From Phoronis ovalis (Eukaryota; Phoronida; Phoronidae), in NCBI GenBank assembly GCA_028565635.1, contig JAOXYB010060068.1, forward strand, positions 1 to 10,772: 10,772 bases of DNA, written 5' to 3'. A program made the translations under genes and the position numbers. Of the stretch, positions 1 to 9,000 are shown one piece after another (within the stretch, counting starts at the first letter, position 1; each line of letters begins with the position of its first letter). Below the pieces are notes generated by a model. It was not told the origin of the DNA. It saw only the letters and a list, made by a program, of their open reading frames with translations, and ran no database searches.

Positions 1-980
1 TTCAGAAATTATAAAATCTGAAAAAGGGGGTGTGTACGAATAATGGAGGTGTACGAATTGAGAAGAATTACCGTACTTGTCTGTCTGGACAGCTATGTGA
101 ATAACATCTTCAACTTGGATAGCTGGTTATCAAATACAACAAAGTTCTTGCAAAAACATTCTTCTCACGGCTATTGCATCAACTGATTTACCCCCTCCTT
201 CCTGTTTAAACTATAAAACTATACTATAAATAAAGGTTATCTGACTTTACAAAATCAAGAAACAAAATTGTAGAAGGAGAAATTATTGAATTCATGCATT
301 ATACTTTATTATATATATCATTTCAACAGCAAAAAATTCTAAACATAAGTTATTTTTAATTTTGATAATTTGTTATGAATGTATGCATGGTTTCCATCCC
401 AGGGTTTCCATGTGTAGTATTAGGGGGGAGACTTAAACAGCAATGCATTAGAAGACTATTGTTACAAGATTTCTTGTGCTTAAGGTGAGATTCACCTTTT
501 GACTAAAATTATATTTTATGATATTTTTTTTAAGTTTGGTGTTATATTTGCCATCTTGGACTTTGCTAATTGTGGCAATGTTATAGTTTTGAATGCTGTG
601 TTATGTAAAAAGCTTATCAATATATTTCAATTAGGCCCGTGAGTACAGACTATAGACGCACTGTTTGAAAAGATTATATGTCACTGCAAAGCAGTGCATT
701 TCTTATTTGTTCAAGCAAATGTCCTTCCTAAAATATGCATTTGTGTAAGGATGAATTAAAATTACTGTTGCTCTGTTGTTGCTGACATTTGAGTATTTCA
801 TTAGGGAACAGTTTCCATGCCTTTTAGTGATAATAAAACAGTTTAAGAAAACAAAAAACAGATCTACCATAATGCATTAAGATCTTTAAGATTAAAATCA
901 AGTTGTTATTGTCATAGAAAACTGTGGACTGATGAAAAGTTCATTGAAATCACAGTGCTACAAATAGTTTAACTGTTTTA

Positions 981-1247
981 AAATGCTGTTGTTGATTTTT
1001 TTTTAGAAAAGCATTATTCACAATTTCTGTAATAGAAAGGACTTTTAAATTTTACAGAATAAAGATGAAATATGAATCAAAGCCTTTTAATAGCTTGTCA
1101 TAATTGATTTGAAATGCTGTTGTTGAATTTTTTTTTTTTAGAAAAATATTATTCACAGTTACTATAATAGAAATGACTTTTTAAATTTTACCGAATAAAA
1201 GATGAAATATGAATCAAAGCCTTTTAATGGCTTATCATAATTGATTT
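981..1247. repeat. Tandem duplication, two copies of about 131 bp
   Basis: Copy 1 (981-1110) and copy 2 (1112-1247) both begin AAATGCTGTTGTTGA. They continue through a poly-T stretch, a TATTCACA(A/G)TT block, an AATAGAAA(G/T)GACTTTT block and a GATGAAATATGAATCAAAGC block, and end with CATAATTGATTT. They differ by scattered substitutions and by the length of the T run (longer in copy 2). The copies are adjacent with the same orientation, so this looks like a local duplication rather than two insertions. No open frame is conserved between the copies, so there is no reason to call it coding. Confidence 0.9.
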
Positions 1248-1410
1248 TCACAAAAATGGAAACATCACCAAAGATCTTTTTTATACATCGTAGTATTAAC
1301 ATCTGTTCAGAATAATTTGGTAATAAGTTTAGGAGTAAGTTTGCAACAAGTTTAGAAATAACTTTGTGATAAGGTTTGAACAATTTTCTATACCATATTT
1401 TCTCAAATAA

Positions 1411-1480
1411 TTGCCATTGGGTGATTATTTAAAAAAAATGCTTTTAGGGGGGTGATTAATAGGGAGAGGGCGATTATTAA
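1411..1480. repeat. G-run/GATTATT dispersed repeat, copy A
   Basis: Three degenerate units of a G-run followed by TGATTATT, TGATTAAT and CGATTATT occur within about 65 nt (GGGTGATTATTT, GGGGGGTGATTAATAG, GAGGGCGATTATTAA). The same motif family recurs at 1951-2058. The pattern suggests a dispersed repeat element or a fragment of a non-autonomous transposon. No terminal inverted repeats or target-site duplication could be fixed by eye. Confidence 0.6.
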
Positions 1481-1950
1481 CTTCTTTATACTCCTGGCAT
1501 GAATATTTAAAATGTTTTAATTCTATTGTTTACGTTACATAAGGCAGTATATCAAACAAAATTGGTTATTTAAGTGACATTCTGTGTGTAATGCAATTTT
1601 TTTCAAAAGAAAAACTTTCAAACCTTAAACAAACAGTATGTTTATATTATTGGTCACATACCTAGATTAATTAGTGCAGTAATATACCACCTTGCCCAAC
1701 GTGGAAACACAACTATTTTGAAAGTCATAGGCAAGAAGAGTAAATCACCTCCTGTCGTACTCAGTATGGAAATTCTATATTATTGGAGATGATCTGAAGT
1801 TTGTTTTGCGAGCCAAAACACTTATAAAAAGATAATTTGGGGGAATATTACTAATAAATACACATCCAAAATAGACCTAATCAACTATACATTATAATGA
1901 ATTAAAATGTGATTATCTCGCATTAATTCAAATGGGTCTTTCAACTAAAA

Positions 1951-2058
1951 TTGCCGCCCCAGGGGCAATTATTAAAGAGGGGGCGATTATTGATTTATTT
2001 TAGTCACCAGAGGGGGTGATTATTAAAGCTAGGGGCGATTATTAGAGAAAATACAGTA
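1951..2058. repeat. G-run/GATTATT dispersed repeat, copy B
   Basis: Four units of the form GGGG(G)(C/T)(G/A)ATTATT, mostly followed by AAAG or AGAG, occur at roughly 1961, 1979, 2012 and 2031, spaced about 18-33 nt apart. The cluster is preceded by GCCGCCCC, which can pair with the G-runs and could make a hairpin. It is clearly the same family as the cluster at 1411-1480. It is probably transposon-derived and I see no coding potential. Confidence 0.65.
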
Positions 2059-2412
2059 TATTATGTAATTATTGACACAAGCCTTTTTCGCCTTTGAAAG
2101 TTTTTGTTTTGGTTTATGTAGATTTAACATCTGACAAAAATAATGTTTACAAATTAATATACATCCTAAATCTAAAACAAATACCCTATCTCAGATGAAA
2201 ATCAAATTTGTTGTGACCCAAGTTGCAGGGTTCTTCTTTTTTTACTTTAAATTTATTTATGTTATTCATTGTATGGCAAGTGATTTATAACTCCTGATTC
2301 TAATGCACCTGTGTTACTAAGCATGTTTACTTAGGAATTTTCTGATTAGATATGCAACTTTGACAAGATTAATAAGGTCACTACCAGAATTACTTATAGT
2401 GAAAACACCCAG

Positions 2413-2444
2413 TCCAATAAGAATAACTTAGGGATAGATTAAAG
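2413..2444 (+). other. Candidate 5' UTR exon end (donor at 2445)
   Basis: The string AAAG|GTAAGT at 2441-2450 is close to an ideal metazoan 5' splice site, with a CCAAT motif about 30 nt upstream. Joined to the acceptor ending at 2807 it would remove a 363-nt intron, similar in size to the others in this gene, and would remove four ATGs that otherwise precede the start codon. The left edge of such an exon cannot be seen, so the start given is arbitrary. It is an inference from splice-site strings only. Confidence 0.3.
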
Positions 2445-2587
2445 GTAAGTTGTTTTTAACTACATTTAGTATCATACTTTTTTATCTGCACTTAATTGTT
2501 TGATTATTCTATTCATTATTGCCTGCACACCTCTGTTTTTTTGCCAGTTTTACACTCTGGAAGAAATATATGGTGCTTTTGCAAAGA

Positions 2588-2594
2588 GTATATA
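2588..2594 (+). promoter_or_regulatory. TATA-like string upstream of the gene
   Basis: GTATATAAAC lies about 225 nt before the start codon. It could be a TATA box, but the region is so AT-rich that such strings are expected by chance. A transcript starting just downstream and read unspliced would carry ATGs at 2624, 2687, 2709 and 2771 before the true start, which argues against simple use of this site. Confidence 0.15.
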
Positions 2595-2797
2595 AACTTA
2601 AAATAGACTCTGCTGAATCTGTAATGTTTTTTACAGCTATAGCTACTAAAAGTTAATATAGGTTATATATAATTTTTAGGTAAAAAATGCTAGTGTATCT
2701 TAAGTTCTATGTAGAAAAGCAGTCAAGGAACGTTTGGAAAAGCTTTCAGTTCATTATTTCTACCAGTGAAATGCAGGGTTTATATCTATCTGCTTAA

Positions 2798-2818
2798 ATT
2801 TTTTTAGAAGCTGACAAA
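2798..2818 (+). promoter_or_regulatory. Splice acceptor just upstream of the start codon
   Basis: A T-rich tract ending in TTTTTTTAG (AG at 2806-2807) is followed after only 11 nt (AAGCTGACAAA) by the ATG at 2819. The -3 base is A, a favourable initiation context. An in-frame TAA at 2795-2797 shows the open frame does not extend upstream. An acceptor this close to the ATG means either a cis-spliced 5' UTR exon (candidate donor 2445) or a spliced-leader trans-splice site; the sequence alone cannot separate these. Confidence 0.55.
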
Positions 2819-3030
2819 ATGTCTCGTAAGGCATTAATCATTGGTTGCATTACTGCCACTATTGGTGGTGTTGTAATTGGGGTTCTGATTGGCTACTTTT
2901 CAAAGCAAGTTCCTGCACCTATCGTTCCTACATCTGGTGTTCCAGCGTCATTGCAAGAGTCTGATGATGCTAATGTGCTGGATACTATTAAAACAGAGAT
3001 TCTAGCTGACAACATTAAAACAAATTTGAG
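2819..3030 (+). CDS. FOLH1-like: Exon 1: cytosolic tail and membrane anchor
   Basis: Encodes residues 1-70 plus two bases of codon 71. The N-terminus MSRK is short and basic, followed by a hydrophobic, glycine-rich segment (about 5-27, [13 protein letters not shown] onward) typical of a signal anchor with the N-terminus inside. A proline-rich linker (about 32-42) and a helix that includes DNIKTNLR follow; this matches the start of the ectodomain in human FOLH1 (ENIKKFL). The donor is GAG|GTATGT at 3031, phase 2. The start is chosen because it precedes the anchor, has A at -3 and has an in-frame stop upstream. The open frame runs on past the donor to 3082, but that part is intronic. Confidence 0.93.
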
Positions 3031-6000
3031 GTATGTTATTTCAATATATATCGTCATAAAAGTAATAATAAGTTTGTGGTGAACAGATTTTTTTGAAAAT
3101 ATATGAATTTGTGAACTTTTGTGGCATATCAATACCGTCATTGTCATTCTATAAGGCTGTATGAATTCAACGTAATAGAGAGGTTAAGATTTTAACATAT
3201 GTGTAATGGTTAAAATATTTGGATGGGCATTTCTCTCTAACCATTTGCCTAATTTCAATAAAATCACAAGTATTAAAGAGTTATCGGAAAAGTTTTGGAT
3301 TTTTATATGCTTTTTCTTGCTCTCTGGTACCCTTTTTTGGGCATAATTTGAACATAGATTGTTTCCAAAAAAGTGTTAATTTTATGCAATAAGTTGATAA
3401 ATTTTAATTAGGGGACCATGCTGCAGGCCTGTCTCTATTTAATAGCTTTGGTCTTGCATATCAGAGACGGGACAAAAATTTGACAATAAAAGACTGCCCA
3501 ATTTTTGGAAAGGTACAATTATATGTAATCTATCCAATTATAATGTTGCTACTCCCGGCAGCCACTATATAACAAAAACCCCAGGCATATGGCCCTTGAT
3601 ATCGCAGTTGTTTTACCTATACTAAAAACATATAGTTACAAAGTAGAGTGAAGGTAAAACATTTTCTATTTATCAACTATTCGTTGTTCTCGGGTATATA
3701 TTTTATTCACCATTCACGCTTGAAATTGTCATGGTTTAACGCTTTAAAATCTTAGTCATTTACCATTCACGTGGAAGAACTCTCATTCACGATTCAGCTA
3801 ATTTCAGAACACAGTATTTTTATTTCAAATTGCAATATTTGCAAATGTTTACTTGCTTCCTGGTTCAATTTTTATATTAATGTTTATTTGACAATAAAAC
3901 CATTTTACTACTAATAAAATGCTATTTGAACAATATTTGGATGGTACTTGATTGGAGACAAAACATGTAATTTGCATGAGATTCAGGTTACTTTACTATA
4001 TTACCTGCCAATAAAACATATGATTAACAGTAATCAGTACTTGCATATAATTATTTTATTGCTGTAAATTTATGATTTTACTGCAGTCATTGTCATATTA
4101 TTTCGATCACACAAAATTGCTGCTGTCTTGTGCTATACTTTCAGTTTGAACATTATAAAAATTGCATAACATAGATTTTTTGGCAGAAGAATTGGAATAG
4201 TGGAGATACTTTCTCTTCCCCACAGTGGAGTTATGTTAAACTGCAACAAAGTTGTGCGACATATTTAGATTTATATGTAGACAAGCATCATTTAGGTGGA
4301 GTTAATTAGTCTCTTTTAAGCTATTTTATGGATATGCTAGCCAGGGATCCGGTGTTTAAATTGAAAGATGTTCTACTACAAATGGTATTACTTGTAGACA
4401 TAATCCAAACTTAATGCAAATTGTTATTAAACGTTACCATCAATTTTAGAAAAAACCTGTAGTAGCTAAGAAAGCAGAAGATTATGTTTATTATAGGTTT
4501 ATGACAAGAGAACCACATCTAGCTGGTACAGAACAGGATAAAACGTCTGCTGAATATTTGGTCAGTAAATGGAAACATTATGGCTTAGATAATGCTTCCT
4601 TGGTACCATATGATATCTTGTTGTCGTATCCAGGAAATGAGACCAATCGCAATCAGGTGTGTTATAGTACTTGGTAATAGCTACATTTAAAATTTTATTT
4701 TTGGTTAAATGTCAGGTTTGCAAACATTCAAACACAGATTTTACCTGGTTATATCAAAACCCAAATGTGCATATAATGTTGAGCAGTTACTAGAAAGTGC
4801 AATACTAAATTGGTATGGAAGCAGCTGGTGGTATTTGTAGAATGATCTTAGACTAGGAGAGAGAGAACCTGTTGACTGTTAGTAGGTCTTGGGAAATCAT
4901 TAGCTCCATTGATTGTGTATTGTGTGTATTGTCACAGTAAGGACATAATGCATTTTGCAATCAGTCATTAATAATAATTGTTGTGACTATAACTTATTGT
5001 TTTTATTTGTTTCAATATGTCTTGGAAAATCTGGAGAAGACTTCTGTGTGAGTGCACTTATTCTGTTTGTTTATATTTTTCAAAGGCTTTTATTTATGAA
5101 AGAGATGGAACAACAGTACATGTTGAAACTGCAAAAATGGAGAAAATCTTGGACAAAGAACAAAACAATACTTTAGTAGTTCCACCCTTCAATGCCTACA
5201 CTAGAGCTGGAACACCTGAGGTACTGTACCTTTAACACTTAAAAAGATGACTGTATAAAAAGATATTGTTACATTAGAAAAAAGAAATAAAAGTTTCAAA
5301 ATATAACAATTAACTTCTAGTGAACATTAATTTAATTTCATCATTTAACCAAAGGTACAATAAATTATTTTAATTTATCACAATTAATATAATTGTTTAA
5401 CCTTTGTCTGACATATGTCTGTAGTAACTTTATTAATTTGTTCTTTAATGTTTTCTAAACAATAAAATGTTAACCTTCATGTCAAGCTTTTTTTAAACAC
5501 CAATTCAAAAAAATGCTTCGTCATTTATACATTAATGGTTGTTTTAACTCACATGAAAAATTATTTCATTTTCAGAGTGAAGACTTAATCTATGTAAATT
5601 ATGCACGTATTGAAGATTTTCAGTTTTTAGAGAGAAACAAAAGTATAAACTGCACGGGCAAAATAGTCATAGCCAGATACGGAAAAATATTCCGTGGTGA
5701 TAAGGTACTGAAGCTGGTTACATTTACATAGATGCATCTGCTGTGACCCTTTACTATTTTTCCAGCTCCTTCTTTGGGCAGATGATATCAAAGTTGCTTA
5801 ACTCAAATCAATAGAAGACTTATTTTAATGATTGAAATGTTTTAAATATTCTTACACATAACTAGAGCTTTTAAAGTTTACTTCCACGTCATTATTATCT
5901 GCACAAATTTATAGCTCTCAATATAAATTTTACGTACACAGACAATTAAATGTAATTTTACAAGTTTTGTAATCTATTCAGAAATCCTTGAACTACCGTT

Positions 6001-9000
6001 TCCTAGGTTAACCATGCATACTTGTATGGTGCTGCAGGAATGCTGTTATATTCTGATCCAGAAGATTATGCTGCAGAACCTGATGAGCTAGTATTCCCAG
6101 ATTCCTGGTGGTTGCCAGGCACAGGCGTTCAACGTGGAACTGCTAAGCTGGATAATGGAGACCCATTGACACCTGGATATCCTGCTAATGGTACAATAAT
6201 CTCAGATGTCTGTGATTTGTCTCTGTTAACTTTTACATCTGTAAATTTGGTACAATCATATAAAACTTTCTCATCAGTTTTTCCCTTGTGTTTAAATATT
6301 TGGCAGATTTTGATATATACACACGATCCATTTATTACATATCATAGGTTTTCTGCATTTACCCAATTGTGAATGGCAGTGGCATATGTATAATGGTACA
6401 TTGTTCCTGCTTTAGCATAAGGTAAATCATTTTTCGTGGGTCATACAAGTTACAAAATATTTACAGCTAATTATGTGTAATTGATTATTTGTAGATTATG
6501 CATACAGATACCATGAAAGTGATGATAAGGTAAAGGATGCTTTGCCTAAAATACCAGCTCATCCAATAGGATATGATGATGCAAAGAAAATTCTGGAAAC
6601 TATGACAGGTGATGAGGTTCCTGAAGACTGGAAGGGTGCTTTAAATGTCACTTACAAATTTGGTGGACCACTCGAAGCAGGAAGGTATAATTAATGGATG
6701 AAATATAGTATCATTCAGAAATGTCATAAAACTATTTTTATGAAACCATGCGACACAAGTACTCCATATTGCTATCTTTGCTGAAAGCTTACTTGAGAGT
6801 TTTGTATTATACAGTTTTGAAAGGTCAACAAAGGTTTTGTTCCTGTAAAGGTGACATTATAATAAATCCAAAATGTTTTTCCAAAAATGGGGTTGCTAAG
6901 TTAGATGTGTGATCAATTTTACAGGTTTTTGTCAAAATATCCATTTTGCCTTCTCCAGTTGACCATAGTCAGATTTAAGACAACAAATAGCAAATAGTAA
7001 CTTTAATTCCATGTACCTGTTTATGTTTAGACAATTTTCCTTTACACTGTCACTTACTGAATAATTTTAGAAAAATTCAACTTAAAATCTACAACAAAGA
7101 TGAGCGACGAACTACGTACAATGCCATTGGAGTGATTAAGGGCAAATATGAACCTGGTATGTATGCATTTAGATTTAAAGATACTGTCAGAGTTCAAGAC
7201 ATGTCAGTGTGAAGTTCAATGTAATTTAACATCCACATTTTTTTTTACCGGCCTTGAAGCTAATAAATTCATTAGGCCTTTCTCTGATAGTTGCATAATT
7301 ATGTATTAAAATAAGTTTTAAATAAGTTAAGGATAATAATTATAACAAAATTTTTAATAGTTTCATCGTCAAATTTTTTTTTCGCATTTTAAAAATATGA
7401 ATAGAGACTGTAAGCTTTATTTCTAGTTTCTACTTAATGTTTCATATTGTCTTACAGATCGCTATGTAATGATTGGCAATCATCGTGATGCCTGGGTATT
7501 TGGTGCCGTTGATCCAACTAGTGGTACTGCAGTTTTACTCGAAATCACCAGAATGTTTGGAGAACTCCTTAAAACAGGTAATTTTTATGTGTAGTAATAA
7601 AATGTCATTGTAGTTAATATATTCATATCTTACTTGTTACTGCTGTGGCACAGGGTTGCACCGAGTGCCGTTTCAGTTTTAATAATTTCATTAGTTTATT
7701 TCAGGGTTTTTGGTATGAAATTCTGATTTTATACAGTCACCTTTTTTAATGCTTGTTCACAAATATTTGTTAATTTCCATGTTATACTAAGTCTATAACT
7801 GAAATGTTTGATACTGTTTTTTCAAATGCAGAGTTTTTATGTTCATGGTAGTTTCTCTTATTTTCAGGTTGGCGTCCTCGTCGAACAATTGTTTTTTGTA
7901 GCTGGGGTGCTGAAGAATATGGTTTAATTGGATCATATGAGTGGGTTGAGGTAGACATAGTTATTTTATGATTAAATAGTTAGATAAACAGTAATATTTT
8001 TTAACCTATGTAATATTGTATCATTAAGTTTTATATCAGTCACATGACAATAAATCACTGACAGCTATTACTAAGATTACTGTTTTTGTAATATTTTGAG
8101 TTTCTAAGATACTGTTTGTTAAGGAAACTCAATTATAACTGATGGGTATGTAAAGCAAAAATGAACATTGTGTATCATGTGTAAAATTACAAAATACATC
8201 TTTTGCCAATATATTTTCATTGCAGGAAAATATAAAAAATCTCGGTGAGCGTGCTGTTGCTTATATTAATGTGGATGTGGCAGTGGAATGGCATTATGTG
8301 TTACACGCTGGAGCATCTCCCCTACTACACAAGGCTATTTATGCAGCTACAAAAAAGGTAGTAATCGTAATCCAATGACATAAATTCATTCCAAAACTTA
8401 ATCTTACTTTTAATCAAAAGATTAGTTTTTAGTTTTATCATTAGACCTTCATCAGTCAGTTCTGCAATAGTGGGAAGGGACCGATGAAGTTAATATTCAG
8501 ATTTGGACTTATTATTTTTAATTACTGATGATATATCACTAATTAAACTTTCATTCTGATATGATTGTATCTGGCTTCTCTTTCAATAAAAGTTGAATAA
8601 TAATGGAAAACTGTACCTCAACTAACAAAAAACCTAAAATACGCGGATCGCAAAATAAATGCATGTCCCAAGCCTCGAAAAGGTGCCTCTTAATACTCAT
8701 CATTAATGAATATTCAAAATACTGTATTAATACAAGGTAATCACTAGATTCAGCTGTACCTGTATTGCAGATCCCAGATCCAGAGACCAAATATAATAGT
8801 ATTTATGATTCATGGAAAGATCGTTCTCGTGCCAGTGCAGATCCAAAGTAAGTGGCTTATACTTAGGCCTGGTGTAGCAATTCAATAAAAAATTAGTTAT
8901 TTTTTAAGTGGATACAGTGGCAGTTCCAACTGATTTTGCAAATATCAGTATTTTATGTTTCTTCATTATGTAAAATTCTTGCTTTTTACAAAATAGTTTT

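Larger units (their letters stand above)
1..2807. other. Upstream non-coding region with repeats
   Basis: No credible coding exon was found here on either strand; the only open frames are short, AT-rich and without recognisable motifs. The region holds a two-copy tandem duplication (981-1247), two clusters of a G-run plus GATTATT repeat (about 1411-1480 and 1951-2058), and a small direct repeat of TGTACGAA at 33-40 and 50-57. Near its right end are a possible 5' UTR splice donor (2445), a TATA-like string (2588-2594) and a good splice acceptor (AG at 2806-2807). It is the 5' flank, and perhaps the first intron, of the peptidase gene. Confidence 0.7.

Noticed and set aside
1162-1383. 73-residue open frame on the - strand
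   Set aside because: It overlaps the tandem repeat, has low-complexity Lys/Phe/Leu composition and no motif; chance in AT-rich DNA.
4450-4496. Earlier acceptor for exon 2 (AG at 4448-4449)
   Set aside because: Joined to exon 1 it reads into TAG within four codons, whereas the AG at 4495-4496 gives an uninterrupted match ([13 protein letters not shown]) to the family.
6191-6372. Open frame continuing past exon 5
   Set aside because: It reads through the donor GTACAA into AT-rich intron; the family alignment continues exactly at exon 6 (DYAYR).
8551-8790. 79-residue open frame on the - strand
   Set aside because: It runs across intron 10 into exon 11 of the sense gene and shows no recognisable domain.
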